Below, in pieces: positions 11,235-23,767 of a DNA stretch of 64,000 bases. This DNA is from Crambe crambe (lineage: Eukaryota > Porifera > Demospongiae > Poecilosclerida > Crambeidae), in NCBI GenBank assembly GCA_963924555.1, contig OZ004589.1, positions 4,340,001 through 4,404,000 of the forward strand, given 5' to 3'. Numbering within the stretch: the stretch's first letter is position 1; each line of letters opens with the position of its first letter. Both the position numbers and the translations under genes were made by a program. Below the pieces are notes generated by a model. The model worked only from the letters and a program-made list of their open reading frames with translations. It had not been told where the DNA came from and ran no database searches.

Positions 11235-12390
11235 ATTCTGACTATCATTTTTGTTTTCATATTAGTTTATAAGTTCATAAGAAATGAATCGGCTGTGATC
11301 ATTAATTCTCCATTTAAAAAAAAATTCTTTATTATTAAAGAAATGGTACCTTCAAGTAATGAACACCCATCCTTAGATAAAATAAAGTTAATGTTCAGAG
11401 GATTTCATCCTTTAGGAGTGTCCTTTATTGAATGATGGTTCCACTGCCAAGCTAATTGACTATAGAATGTATTTGACTGTAAGGACTTGTGTGTATCTGA
11501 AGTGAAAACGTTATATGGTTTTAGTCATTAATGGCTACTTACTTTATAAGAGAGTGTTATCTCCTCTGCACAGCTGAGTGAGTCGTCAACTACCTCGTGT
11601 ATGGTTGTATGGGTATGAACTCTATGCAGAAAATAGGTAATACATTATTCTTGCATGTGTGCATGTTGGCTGTGTCATGTCAGCAGGGTGTAGTTATACC
11701 ATTTGGCCAAATCCCAAGGACTTAATTTTTTAGCCCATTAGCTCACTAACTAGTTAGCTGACCATAGTTACTGAAAGTAGCATGAGCAACCAAATATGCT
11801 AATGTTGTGAGAGTGATCTCAGAGTGTTTATCTGGTCACAGTGAAACCTTTACTTGGTGGCCAAGTATTAATCTTATAGTGTGCACACAGCGATTAGCTT
11901 GGTCATGCTTTCCACCTTAGTTTGGCACTGATCATTTCATTATGCCTATTCAATATCTCTTTACAAAGGCCTACTAAAGCTGACATGCTGGTATCTCATT
12001 CTAAGAAATATGTACAAAGAGGAGAATTTTTTTGGATTACAGATTGCTGCCAGACTCTGGTACTTTGGTCCGGACAAATCCATTGGACATGCTTATAGGG
12101 CTCCAGATAAAGGAGGTCGAGGTTCTACTGTAAGTGCAAAAGGGTTCAAGTTGCATGCAAAGCATAAGGAAATTAGGTTATTGGGACATAAGCTATTGTC
12201 ATGCATACTGCTCATAAGACCACATCATCATTATGCTGCAATCTTTGCAAACTCACTCCTCCCGATTATGTACTTTGACTTTTACAAGGAATCAAGAGGA
12301 TTGAGTTTAGATCTGGTGACTACAAAGTCAAACTAGTTCAATTATAGCTAGTAGCATACTCCCTGGTGATTGAAATGCTTGCATATGGGT
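11235..12390 (+). other. Spacer with one orphan exon
   Basis: Mostly AT-rich with no gene. At 12043-12129 there is a well-formed exon: acceptor TTTGGATTACAG, 29 open codons containing LWYFGPDKSIGHAYRAPDK, and donor ACT|GTAAGT. No partner exon was found on either side and I do not recognise the peptide. It may be a stranded exon of a decayed gene. Confidence 0.4.
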
Positions 12391-12865
12391 AGTCTGGCGT
12401 AGCCAGCCACACCCCGAGCGCGAAGCGCGAGGGGAGAGTCTGGTAACATACAATACTGCGAGTTGTCAGATTGGAATTTCCATTATGGTCAGCTTGTTGT
12501 CATACTCCCTGCTAGATAAAATTGGATTGCCACTTCCAACTGTTCAGGCCTTAGTGATGGATAGCCCAACTTCAGGGCATCTTCATTTGTAGCCTCGAAC
12601 CCAGCCTCTCCCAAAAAAGGAAAAAAGAGGCTGGGTTCGAGGCTACTTCATTTGCTGCACTAGATAGTTTCTCCATAGCAGCTGTGGTGAGCTAGTTGGC
12701 TATCTACCAGCTGTACATGCCTGTGGTGTACACTGTACTGTGGTTCACACTGTGGTGAGATAATGATATTCATGCAGTTGCGGATTTTCTGCAACTTCTG
12801 ACAACTCGGTGTATTGTTTCCAGACCACCTCGCGCTCGCGCTCGGGGGTGTGGCTACGCCAGACT
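12391..12865. mobile_element. 475-bp inverted-repeat MITE
   Basis: It starts AGTCTGGCGTAGCC and ends with the inverse GGCTACGCCAGACT. GC-rich subterminal blocks (CCGAGCGCGAAGCGCGAG on the left, CTCGCGCTCGCGCTCGG on the right) are also inverted, as are the inner GAGTTGTCAGA and TCTGACAACTC. No open frame is present. A related end (GTCTGGCTACGCGAGACT) is seen near 40877. No clear target duplication was identified. Confidence 0.75.
12590..12645. mobile_element. 56-bp foldback element nested in the MITE
   Basis: TAGCCTCGAACCCAGCCTCT is inverted across a 16-base A/G-rich loop. It is flanked on both sides by a perfect 9-base direct repeat CTTCATTTG (12581-12589 and 12646-12654), the mark of a real insertion. 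A diverged relative lies at 20509-20575. Confidence 0.75.
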
Positions 12866-13117
12866 GATAGCATAGGTAGAGCCATTCCTTCTTATTGTCA
12901 CTAAGTAACTTATCATTTTAGTCAATTTACAAAATAATTAATGAACATTAGACAAGAGCTAAACCTTGGCCAACAAATAATTCAGGTAAAGCATGCCTGA
13001 CTCTAAGCACTTGCCAAATATGATAACACAATAGCTTTTTTTTCCTTAACGAGTTCAGTGATAAACTCCAGCTATAGAACTGCAAGACAGAAATAAGGCA
13101 TAGGAAATTGAAATTGT

Positions 13118-13126
13118 TATAAAAGG
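13118..13126 (+). promoter_or_regulatory. TATA box of secreted-family gene 1
   Basis: TATAAAAGG lies 92 bases upstream of the ATG at 13218. The identical 9-mer occurs 103 bases upstream of gene 3 (28740). Confidence 0.6.
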
Positions 13127-13217
13127 AGTGACTAGACTAGATGTTACATAGCTAACTAGCTCTAGATAGTGACAAGCAAGTTCCATTTGCAAGAATTCTA
13201 GCTACATATCTATAACT

Positions 13218-14017
13218 ATGGCGAGTGCAGCAATAAAGATCTTAGTCTTGGTAGCAAGCATTGGTATGATTTTTCCACAGAGTCAATCTCTTCATGAGGT
13301 ACAGTTAGCTAGCTATAGGTACTACAGTGGAACCACTCGTGGATAATGGACTTCTGAAATGCAGAACACTCCATGCTTTTCTGCAAGTAGCTATTATAGA
13401 CTGATATGCATAATAAGGACACTTCTTCTGTGTCTACATGTACTGAGAATTTCCACTCTATTAATAGATAGCTAGAATGTAATTATTTATGGTTTTAAAA
13501 ATGAACAGGTTGCATCACATGGACGCAGTCGCCGTCAAGTAGCTAGCATCTTCCCAGCATTGCTAGCTGCAGTTAATGGTGGGGACATGGCTGGCTGTCA
13601 GATGACTTGCTCTGAATATCGTGACAGCTTGCTAGCAGCAGCACTAATACGGCTCAATCGTATTAGTCAAACTATTAGAATGAGATTTATTGGAGGAATA
13701 ACATATGAACAAAGGTTTCTAAACCAATTCATTGGTCTTCGTTTAGCATTGTGCAATCGAATCTGTGATCGAATAAGTATGTGACTGTGACTTCATGGTA
13801 ATATTATTATTAGTATTATTATTGGTTTTCTATCACAGCAACTGCACCCATGGTTACTACAGCTGCTACTACTACTGAAATGGCCACTACTACTGAAATG
13901 GCTACTACTACTGAAATGGCTACTACTACTGAAATGGCCACTTCTACTGAAATGGCCACTACTACTGAAATGACTACTACAATTGGTAGCAGTGGATCTG
14001 GGATAACTATTTCATGA
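13218..14017 (+). CDS. Secreted twin-CX3C protein with TTTEMA stalk (family gene 1)
   Basis: Three exons: 13218-13298, 13509-13776 and 13839-14017 (TGA), phases 0 and 1, 175 residues. Exon 1 gives a signal peptide (MASAAIKILVLVASIGMIF) ending at about the exon border. Exon 2 carries GRSRRQ, an RxxR-type proprotein convertase site. It then holds a domain with two cysteine pairs, CQMTC and CNRIC, 47 residues apart, with the shared tail RF...F..L...C. Exon 3 holds six repeats of the TTTEMA type (18-base unit), then a short Gly/Ser/Ile tail. The Thr-rich stalk is a likely O-glycosylation target. I know no named family for it. It differs from its three paralogues in lacking the DPLRRP block between the cysteine pairs. 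Confidence 0.85.
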
Positions 14018-14101
14018 CTGGCTATAACTTTATAATGGTTTAAGACACTATTGTTAGAAAAGAAGCTCTAAATTATTACATTTTGAAAGAAAAAATTATT
14101 G

Positions 14102-14153
14102 GAGAGAGAGAGAGAGAGAGAGAGAGATCGAGAGAGAGAGAGAGAGAGAGAGA
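14102..14153. repeat. (GA)n microsatellite
   Basis: About 25 GA units broken once by ATCGA, just downstream of family gene 1. It is followed by two copies of a 23-base unit (GTCATCCATCCCTTGAATTC). Confidence 0.85.
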
Positions 14154-14159
14154 TCAGCT

Positions 14160-16440
14160 AAGTCATCCATCCCTTGAATTCAAGTATGTCATCCATCCCT
14201 TGAATTCGAGTATACATGGAATTAAGTCTGTGACTTAATAATAGACGTCAGAGTAGGTCCCTATAATTAGGCTGATTTAATTTAGTGTCATGACAATTAC
14301 AGCAATGTCAGTAAACTGAAATTAAAATTAGCTATCAATTTAAAGTGCTTACAAGCTGAACATCTTGTAATATTTTTGCCCTTTTCCTCAAGTATGATTG
14401 TAACAGCTACTAATATTATAGCTACTATGGTGATTGAAAGTATAAAATTTGCTTCATAATCAATGTATAGTATTATTTCTTTCTGGAACTGGAAAACTTT
14501 GCCATTTTATTTGTGTTTGATTCATGTGACCTGCTGACAAATTACTCATGCTGACACACCTCTTTCAGTCAAAGTTGCGTTTTTTTTTTTTGTTTTTTGT
14601 TTTTTTGCAATGTTAGCTAAATGTTGGCAAGATTATAGCTACTTGGTTATTCACAATAACCTCAGTATTAACAAGGGCATATGCCCTTGGTATTAAAGAG
14701 ATGTACCACTGTTTGTGTGGGTGTGATTATTTACTTTGACTATTTTTTCCCAACTGCATTGATGCATCATCTGTGGGTGCTGAGGTTAGAACTCTTTCCC
14801 AAATTCTTCTTCTGATATAATAATCCTATCTACTTCCCAAACAATGATTTAGCACTGTTCAAAGGCCATTTTTGCCAGATAGCTTTTGAAAATAATATTA
14901 TGGATTGCTCGTATGGCTTAGTTACATTTGTACATGTAAATTAATATGCTTTCAATCATATTATGGCACTGAATTGAGTCAGCTTATTATTTGAGTCATT
15001 AGGGACCTACTCTGACTTGTACGTAATTAGCTATAATTGGCATGGAATGATGTATACCATGGCATGCTAAGCTAGTTTGTGTGCTGGCAAAAATTCCTGC
15101 TGGCAGTTGTCTGCAATTACAAACATTCACCTAACATTATAAGTTCCTTGATCTGTATTTCTTTCCTGGGACTCATTTACTCTTGTTAGTAATGGAGCAG
15201 CCATGCAAGATTGATGCCCAGTCTCTTTCTCTTCATCAGTGCTCCATTAAGTTTAAGGGATGTGGCCAGTGGACTTCTCCCTTGTTGCTAAGATCACTGA
15301 CATCAGCAACTCTTGTATGATTAACAGGCCTGGTCAGTTGACCAAGGGTTTCTTGAGCTTAGGAATAGACCATCCTTTGACATCTCCTTTGGATATCTAA
15401 CTCTCTATACACTGATACAGTTAAAGCTACATTAACTATTCTGATGGTCCAGATATTTCATGAAAACCTGCTATTAGCTAGCTACATTCCCTGATCTCAA
15501 AATGTCATAGTAGAAGTGGAGTGTTATGGATAGTCAATTGTCACCCTGCCCTAGTCCAGCTAATCCCTGAACCAGGGACGATCATTGATGGATGAAATCT
15601 ATTAAATCTGGCCAAGAATACAAAGACGGGATTGCAGCCATATGGCTTCCAGGCTTCCAGTTACTCAGATATGCACCAATAGCACTAGTGGCAGGAAAAA
15701 TATTATGAGGCCAAAGAAATGGTTGAAAGAGAGCAATGAGAGTATACTAGTATAGTTACAAATAGTGTTGCACAGGAATGTGCAGTCAATAATTAATGCT
15801 GTTCTTCAGTCCCAATTATAAATTTTGATTTAGCAGTTTGTGTGTCACTGGGTATGAAATCTATGATTGAATTGTAGTGATCTGCAAAAAGAATGCAGTC
15901 ATTAGGAGATAAAAATATTGAAAAACTGAAAACTGGAGGTGGCCACTCCCTCTCCCTTAACCAAGTTATCAAACATGTACTTGATTATCTAAGGCTGAGA
16001 CCTCAGCAGAAGAATTGAAAGTGAAGTTGGAAAAGGCAAGGGAGCAACTCAAGACCAACGAGAATGGTACTTCTATCTGTGGGGTGTAATAAAAAACCAA
16101 TGTTGCAGACTATATATAATGATGAGGAAGAATGAACAAGTACAAGGGTGAAATAAAGCAACCATCCATATAGATACTCCCCCAGATATTCCACACACTC
16201 ATAATTTATAGCTACCTGTAGGATAGCATAGCAACTCCATATGATAGCAAAAAGGCCAGTTTGCCTCAACTAACCACAATTCTGTTATGGCAATTGGCTG
16301 CTTGATAAAATTAATCAGGTTCCAATCACTGACACTCATAATTATCAACCTCACTGTTAGTCAAATATATAAGCCATGCCTCATACCTGTTCATTCTTGG
16401 TTTCTTACATGTAGCTACAAAATCAGTTGTTTGCTCTTGT
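14160..16440. other. No gene recognised
   Basis: AT-rich spacer. A 16-base palindrome AAGGGCATATGCCCTT lies at about 14674. Open frames here are short, lack splice context and resemble no family I know. Confidence 0.4.
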
Positions 16441-16454
16441 TCCTTATTCTTGTT

Positions 16455-16515
16455 GAAGAAGAAGAAGAAGAAGAAGAAGAAGAAGAAGAAGAAGAAGAAG
16501 AAGAAGAAGAAGAAA
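16455..16515. repeat. (GAA)20 microsatellite
   Basis: About twenty uninterrupted GAA units. The run of Glu codons it creates is not a gene. Confidence 0.9.
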
Positions 16516-18083
16516 GATAGCTAAATGTGCATAATGCTGGAAGTTTTTTTTCATGATGAAGTTAAAGAATACAATCATTACTTTCAGATGCCTGCATGGT
16601 TTTAGAGATTCGAGTGCTTTTGGCTGATACTACTACAGATCTCATAAATTACTTATTTTAGGTTTCACTGGACCACTATTGACTGGCACCATTATGCTGG
16701 CAATTATCCATACCGAATCATAGCTAGCCACGAATACAACTTGGGTGATATGAAACAACAGCTGCTACTGATATAGACTTGAAACTTACCTCATTTTTCT
16801 TGCAGATTTATAGAATGCAATAAAACCCTCTACATAAAGTACTACTTAATGAGACATGGATGAGAGCTAGTGGGTTTGGGGTGGGCCTTGACTGCTGCCT
16901 GGAGAATTTTCACTTCAGACTTTTCTTGCTCTGTGTGAATGAGATGAAGGTAGCTAAGTTCCTTGGCACACTTGGCTTTTTTAAGACTCTATTGTGGTTG
17001 AAGGCAACAAAGGCAGAAGCATGAGGAAGGAGTCAAATTTCCGCTGAAAGTGACAAGCATAAAAAAAATTACATACCCAAGTAGAAAAATTGAATAATGT
17101 AAGCGTGCTTTTACATGGACTTCAGAGCTTCGTTCTTCCCATCTCAGTACTTACTACTGAGCTGGAAATTATATGCCATCTTCTCTTTCTCTCAGCAAAT
17201 GCTGGTACTTCAGTAAGGCTAGCAGAACGGAGTGGAATAGGAAACCCCACCCCTGTCATGGCTGATCTTCTTGGCATTGAAGTTATGTGCTCTTTCTCTC
17301 TGAGATGAACAAGTGGAAATATGCTCGAATATTCTCTCAGAATTACTCAAGATTCCCAATATCAATAGCTATATACAATAATAAAATTAATGACAAAATT
17401 AATTACAAGTGTTGTATTGAAGCATAACAGATGCTATAATCTTCATCAAGATGACGTGTCATGCATGCAAAATATAGTAAAATTGTCACTCAATAGTAAT
17501 TGTTATAGGGCCTGCAACGTGAAAATCAACATTTAAATTCTAACAAAAATCTTCAGCATCATATATGCACGCGCAGGCGCCACTAATCAGGGACGTCTAT
17601 GCGCATGCGCAGTGAGATTCCGTAGGATCCCGGAACCGTTCCGTTCCGTAGAATAGTGAAACCCGAATCAATACTACACAAAAAAATTTTCAGGGGCATT
17701 CTGTCATTTGCTGGATAATGCATCCCTAAGCCCCCCTTCCCTTTTCTGAGACTGAGATGGTATTTATTACTGCAGGGATTCTGACACACCAGTACTGGTG
17801 AAAGAACGGAAAAGAAGTATCTGATTCTATAATGCTTGCATGGTAAGCATGTCATCAGCTTAAGGCTGAAACACCTCAATGCAGATTTCTTACCTTCTGA
17901 CGTTCAAATTGCATGTGTATGCATGTGCAAAATTGTGTCAACCAATTTGGAAAAAACCTCTGTAGAAATTAATCTTAAGCAGTTATGAGCATGCTTACTA
18001 TGACTGTAATTATGGAACTATGGACTGAAAGTGAATCCTAAAGAGGAATGGCTACATGTACACCAGCTAACAGCAATTGACTA
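16516..18083. other. No gene recognised
   Basis: AT-rich spacer. A 98-codon open frame on the minus strand (17879-17583) has no recognisable domain. I see nothing else. Confidence 0.35.
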
Positions 18084-18165
18084 CCCTATTAGTATAGCCC
18101 TATGTTGCTTAACCTGCTAAATTATTGTGCGACTATAGCAGATTAAGCAACTCTGGGCTATAGGG
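18084..18165. repeat. 82-bp foldback repeat
   Basis: TAGCCCTATGTTGCTTAACC and TAGCAGATTAAGCAACTCTG...GGGCTATAGGG form an imperfect hairpin with a short loop; probably a small MITE. Confidence 0.55.
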
Positions 18166-18327
18166 TTATAAGATGCTCTATATATAATAGTTGGAGTGTT
18201 GATTGATAGGTGGCTCACTTAAGGCATTGCTACAGGAGAACAAAACCAGAATCATTGTGTGTGCCAAATTAGCAACTTCCTATGCCAAGATGTGAAGGTC
18301 CAGGAAAGAATCTGACTATCTGACTGC

Positions 18328-18336
18328 TTTAAAAGA
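18328..18336 (+). promoter_or_regulatory. Possible TATA-like box of family gene 2
   Basis: TTTAAAAGA lies 73 bases before the ATG, at roughly the position of the TATA boxes of genes 1 and 3. The match is weak. Confidence 0.3.
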
Positions 18337-18408
18337 AATGCAGCTAACAGTCAGAATCTATTAATCTTACCAGTTGCAATTAGCAATAGCTAGCAGAAAG
18401 ATAACACA

Positions 18409-19406
18409 ATGAAGAGTACAATTTTAATACTGGCAATAAGCATCAATGCAGTAATATCACTTCCTATTGACCTATCTGAAAACAAGGTTTGTTAATCTAT
18501 ATAGCTGCTCAGGGGTAGATTATAGAGAACAATAGCTAGCTAGTTGCCTTTTGAGTTGATAATCTCAAACCTAGGGTAAGCATTCAAGCCAATCAGGCTG
18601 TGATTTGATCATACAAATCCATGTCCTTATCCCTACAGGTTCCATCACATAGTTATAATGATATTGTTCAACGGATACGTCGTCAGAACTTCCAAACAGT
18701 ATCAAGAAGGAACTTCTTCCGTGTGATGTTGGATCTCAAAGCTCAAGGAAGAGCAGTTCCGTGCCCACAGCTTTGTGAAATATATGCTGCAAATGAATTG
18801 CGGTCGGCTAGAAATAATCGCTTCAGAAGACCCAATAGTCGATTAGGCAGTGCCTTTATAAGAAGATTCAACCTGAGATTCAATACTCTGAGGATACTTT
18901 GCATTAGATTATACTGTAATCGTCCAAGTATGTGGCCAGTAGTTTTTAAAAAAAGTAATAATATAATCTACTTTCATTACACAGCTACAAGCATTGCCAC
19001 TACAGTGACCACCACTGCTCCCACTACCACAATCCCTCCCACCACCACAGCCCCTACCACTGCTGCTCCAACTACCATAGTTCCTACCACCACCGCTCCC
19101 ACCACCACAGCCCCCACCACTACTGCTCCCACCACCACTGCTCCCACCACCACAGCTCCCACCACCACAGCCCCCACCACCACAGCCCCCACTACCACTG
19201 GTCCCACCACCACTGCTCCCACAACCACAGCTCCCACTACCACAACCCCCACCATCCCGATTCCCACTACTGGTTCCACTGCTGCAGCTCCAAGTACCAC
19301 AGCCCCTATCACTGCTGCTCCCACCACCACCGCTCCCACCACCACAGCTCCCACCACCACTGCTGCCACAAGCATCGCCACCACTGTTCAAATGTCAATT
19401 AATTAA
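18409..19406 (+). CDS. Secreted twin-cysteine-pair protein with TTTAP mucin stalk (family gene 2)
   Basis: Exons 18409-18486, 18639-18927 and 18985-19406 (TAA), phases 0 and 1, 262 residues. Exon 1 is a signal peptide (MKSTILILAISINAVIS). Exon 2 has QRIRRQNF, an RxRR-type processing site, then SRRNFF, and cysteine pairs CPQLC and CIRLYC (the second spaced by four, not three) 41 residues apart. It also has IYAANE and RFRRPNSR, the counterparts of NER and DPLRRP in genes 3 and 4. Exon 3 encodes a long run of TTTAP/TTAAP/TTTGP repeats (15-base unit), a mucin-like stalk with very few charged residues and no visible anchor. The minus strand of exon 3 is open only because of the repeat. Confidence 0.88.
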
Positions 19407-20508
19407 ATTATTCATGATGTAATTTGTGCAAAAACTAAAAAAGTTGTTTGTAATTCCAGAGTCACATTTATAGCACTCCAGATTTTGCACCTATTAATGC
19501 TGTACAAACTCACAGTCACAATTTAGTGATATAAGATTCTGTCATCTTTGTACTTGTATACTGTGTACCAAAATTTGTGCTTGGTGTTAAATTCTAAAGG
19601 CTTTGATCAATCCAATGAATTGTACTGACATGAAAAATTCCTTTAAAGTTTAGAGAAGGAGTGGAATAAGTTATACATCATTTTCAGCCTTGAGGATGGA
19701 AGACATGATCAATATGTAACATGTTGCATGCCTGTAGCCCTTGGACCATGAGACATAACAATAATTATTGCTGCATACAGTATATAGAAGTTCCCTCTCT
19801 TCTCATATTTGGCAATAGACAAGGAGGTCAGCTCTTTCTATTGTGAATGGTCTGATTGTTACAGACACCCTTTATTGTAAGCACTGTGGGAATTTGTGTT
19901 GGTATGCCAACTAGCCAAGAAAGATAGTTCCAATTACTAATTACTTCAGAATGCACACACTCTTTGTTATCTTGTTAGCATTCTAGCTAGTTCCTTTTTT
20001 AGACCTGGTTATTGGTGCATGTGTACAAACACTTCAGACATTTACTATGTACGTGCTAAGTTTTGGATCAGACAACCTGGTGCAATATTATTGGCAACAT
20101 AGCTAGCTATTGAGTAGCTGAAAATTTTCTTAAGGCATAAAATTCTCCTGATGCCTGGTCAACAAAAACAACAACAAAAAACAACAAGCAAACGAATAAA
20201 CAATATCTGTGTAACTGCCATTAGGCAAATAAAACTTCAGGTTAGAGTCATGCCCTGAAAAGAGTTCACTTATAAAACCCCATGTAAAATTATTATTATT
20301 GTCTTGTTCAGTATAGCTAACTCCCAGGCATGAGATGATTGGTAGTCTAGATGCTGGATTTTGAGACCAAATAGAGATTCTCCATTAGCTGCATTCAGGG
20401 CAGTGCCTAGCAATATTGATTAGGGGGGAACCCTCTGTATGTGTATTATCAAGTATGTACAGTGCAAATGATAATTTATAGCTATACAAGTTAGGGAACA
20501 GTTGTCCC
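19407..20508. other. No gene recognised
   Basis: AT-rich spacer between family gene 2 and a small foldback element; no exon or repeat of note. Confidence 0.4.
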
Positions 20509-20575
20509 TAGCCTCATATCCAGGCCTATTTTTTTATTGCAGGTACAAAAAAATGGGCTTGCAGGAACGAGGCTA
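20509..20575. mobile_element. 67-bp foldback, relative of the 12590 element
   Basis: It begins TAGCCTCATATCCAGGCC and ends GGAACGAGGCTA, matching the ends of the 56-bp element at 12590. The flanks GTTGTCCC and GATGTCCT are similar but not identical. Confidence 0.45.
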
Positions 20576-22080
20576 AGATGTCCTCAGCTGAGTACAGCCC
20601 CATCATTAGGTGAATGGCCTACACTTTTAGAAACCTAATAGTGCCTAATCATATTTAACTAAGCTTACTGAACTATAGCTATTAGCATGATCACACTAAT
20701 ATGTAAAATCTGAAAAGCTCACTGCCTTCCTTATATGGAGCTAAGTTACTGCGTATACTATTGTATTGTTTACTGACCTCAAGCACTTAAGAGCATGTTG
20801 CAAACATTCTGCAATTTGGGCATGGCATTATCTAATTTGTGGTCATGTTAAAGCAAAATCATTCTGTACTTGCAATAGACAGGCCCAATTTAGCCTGGAT
20901 TGACAATAGGGTTAATAAAGGGTGTATAGGGCCTAGCTAGGTCTGTCTATGAACTATTTAACATGTAACCCCTTGCATATTTATTTTTATTACATGATCC
21001 ATAACAAGTGGATTGCTGGGGATTAAGAAGCTACATTGATTTATTATAACATAGCCAAGTTAACAGCCACTTGATATGAAATAACTATTTTAGGAAGACC
21101 TTATGACATCAGCAAAGATAACTTGCCAATTGGAAAAGTCTCCATTTCCTGTGTACGATCAACACCTCATCTAAAGTATTTGCCAACAATTGGTTAATAG
21201 TTATGAATTATTCTGTGTACCATTAGATTCTTGGCAATCATGCACAGATCCCTGAACGATTCTTTCATCAAAGCAGCCTGATATCAATATCCAGCTGTGT
21301 GTCTGGATCGACTCTTACAAGAAATTCACCACTGCTTGCATGTAGAGTAGCTTAAGCCAATGTTTGAGATCCTAACTTCCTCATTGAAGTTGATCAAAAG
21401 ACAGTATCATAATTCTATGAAGGGGAGGGAGTGATGATGCTCTAAAAGAATAAGTAGGTATTTATCGTCCACAGCAGTGACATCTGGAGAATATTGTGAA
21501 TTGCACTTCTAATCAGCTATACAGTGGAGTAATGAATAGCTTGGGACCAGAACCCATTCAGTGAGTGTATACAGTTTGAATGGAGCACTTTTGAGTTCCT
21601 CAAAATAGCCATGAAATGGCTATTTGGATTTAGGGCTAGGGCTAGGGGCTAGGGAGCATGAATGACCTCTACGATATTACATGTAGAACTGGGAATCAAA
21701 ACTGACCTAGCTACAGAAATGCAGGATTTGAGGCACTCCCTTGTTGATAAACTTATTTCACCCAAGCTACATGAACTAGTCTAATAATAAAGGAGGAAGC
21801 CCTTGGCTAGTCTCCAAGCCCTAGGCTATATTGTGCGCATGAGCACACTTGAGTATAGTCACTACCTTGCCTATAGGACGAAGAGCTACTTCATTAAATA
21901 TCATATTTAGGGCCTTTAAGTACATTATCTGCACTTGCAGAGAGGGAATCTCACACACTCACAGTAGATTGGCTGCAGGCCTGATTCCAGAGTCTTAAAG
22001 ACACTTTTCAAATGCTATAACTGGTGTAAAAGCTGGAATTCTGTTGTTATATACCTGGTGAAGCTTTGGCATTCCAGTAA
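20576..22080. other. No gene recognised
   Basis: AT-rich spacer. A short run of GGGCTA-type units lies at 21640-21655, too short to mean a telomeric repeat. Confidence 0.4.
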
Positions 22081-22082
22081 TA

Positions 22083-22250
22083 ATTATTTACCTCCTTTTT
22101 CTTGGGGGGGGGGGGGGGGGGGGGGGGGGATTAGTTACCAGACCCTTTCCCTCCCCCACCGGCACCCCAAGAAAAAGGGGGTAAAGGGTCGGCGCCTCCG
22201 CCGCGGCCGCCCGCACGCAGTCTAGGGCCGGCCGGCCCCCTCTTGGGCCT
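22083..22250. repeat. G-run foldback and GC-rich block
   Basis: CCTTTTTCTTGGGG runs into about 26 G. An inverse CCCCAAGAAAAAGGGGG follows at about 22165, and AGACCCTTTCC pairs with AAAGGGTCGG. Then comes a block of nearly pure G/C (about 22187-22242) quite unlike the surrounding DNA. Confidence 0.6.
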
Positions 22251-22254
22251 CCAC

Positions 22255-23767
22255 CTTAACAGAAGAAAGTCTCTTCTCTTCATTCCCAAGGAAGCGGATC
22301 ATTCGCAATCTCCACTACCAGCCGACATTCCCATCACATGACGGGGCTTCTCCCTCCTTGGCTGCCCCATTGGACCACCTGATTTCTGTGAGGAAATCTT
22401 TCAGGCTAGGCTGACAAAAGTGAGGACTTCCCTGGGTGCTCTGCGAGACTTAGGTGACTCCCAAGCAGAGATTACTCTCCTACGTTCCTGTCTCGCACTC
22501 CCCAAGGTCTCTTTTGTCCTCCGAGCCTGTCCTCCCAGCCATATACAGCAATCCTCGTGTGATTTCGACCAAGCCATCCGTGACACCCTGGAATCTATCG
22601 TGGGTGGTCCGTTGTCTGATTGGTCATGGCTTAAGGCAAGCCTCCCCAGCAGTCATGGTGGCCTTAATCTTCGCAGTGCCTCACTACATGCTCCAGCTGC
22701 TTTTTTTGGCCTCTAGCACAGCCTCCAAGCATCTGGTGGAGCGCATCCTTGGTCACCCGCCTAGCTCCACACTCCACACCGTCTCTGTCATGAAGGCCCT
22801 TGCCACCACAGCAGCCCGTTCTGACTGGCAAAATATTGATGATATCGATGTCCCTCTACGGCAACGCTCTCTTTCCCACAGCATTGATGAGGCCTCCTTC
22901 CAGAACTTACTCTCTTCTGCCCCCACCATCCGCTCGAGCTCTGGCATACTCTTCAAGTCTGCCTCATGCAGGGGACTGGCTTAATGTGGTGCCATCAACA
23001 TCACTGGGTCTTCACCTTCAAGACAGAGAATTCCAATGCTGCCTGCGGTACTGGCTGGGAATTCCTCTCCAAAGTAATCCACTTCCTTGCCCAGAATGCT
23101 GGGACACTGCTGACATCTTTGGTGATCACCAGGTTGGGTGTAGTGGAAACGGTGACCGCATTTCCCGGCATAATGCCATACGTGATGTGGTCTTCTCTGC
23201 AGCCCAGTCTGCAGCCTTGGCCCCTTCCAAGGAGACCCCTGGCCTCCTTGCCAGCTCCCTCTCTCGCCCAGTTGATATCCTTCTACCCAATTGGAAAGGG
23301 GGCCGTCCTGCAGCTCTGGATGTCCATGTAATCAGCCCCCTGCAGCAGCAGACTCTAAATGAAGCCTCCTTCACCCCAGGCCATGCCCTTCAGGTGGGAA
23401 TGAACCGCAAGCTAGCATCCTCTTTATCAGCTTGCCGCTCGGCAGGCTTGCACTCCATTTCTCTTGTAGCAGAAACGTTAGGTGGCCTTGCTGACGACAC
23501 AATTCAAACTGTTCGCTCCATTGGCAAGGCCATCGCAGACAGAGTGGGTACTACAGATTCCTCTAACTCTTCCAAGCACCTCTTTGGTCGACTAGCCATC
23601 GCCCTGTGGCGTGGCAACGCCTGTTTATGGCTACATCGCCTCCCAACTCTCCCCCCCTCTCTAGACGGAGTGCCATGACTTGGACTTGTTTGTTTGTCTG
23701 TGTATAATCGAATTCCATTATTAAAATAAATTATAGAATATATATATTAAAGAAAAAAAAAAAAAAA
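22255..23767 (+). mobile_element. 5'-truncated non-LTR retrotransposon (LINE), 3' part of ORF2
   Basis: This is the region downstream of the reverse transcriptase core in an animal LINE. In order it carries SLLGCPIGPPDFCEEIF (about 22345-22400), LLRSCLALPKVSFVLR, LPSSHGGLNLRSA (to about 22690), SARALAYSSSLPHAGDWL and RYWLGIPL. Then come a CPEC...GDHQVGC...RHNAIRD zinc-knuckle-like block and RPVDILLP...AALDVHV, which looks like a PD-(D/E)xK endonuclease core. The stop TGA is at 23676-23678. A short UTR and a 15-base poly-A (23752-23767) end the copy. Lesions: an in-frame TGA before RGFSLLG, a frame change at the T7 run near 22700, and another near 22930. It is noticeably more GC-rich than its surroundings. 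The assignment of the last domain is inference. Confidence 0.82.

Noticed and set aside
16287..16520. Open frame ending in a run of Glu
   Set aside because: Created by the (GAA)20 microsatellite; the part before it lacks support.
18909..19391. Gly/Ser/Cys-rich 160-codon and Val/Gly-rich 135-codon frames on the minus strand
   Set aside because: Both are antisense readings of the Thr/Pro stalk repeat of family gene 2; no splice context or start of their own.
21640..21660. Telomere-like GGGCTA units
   Set aside because: Only three imperfect units; too short to mean a telomeric insertion.
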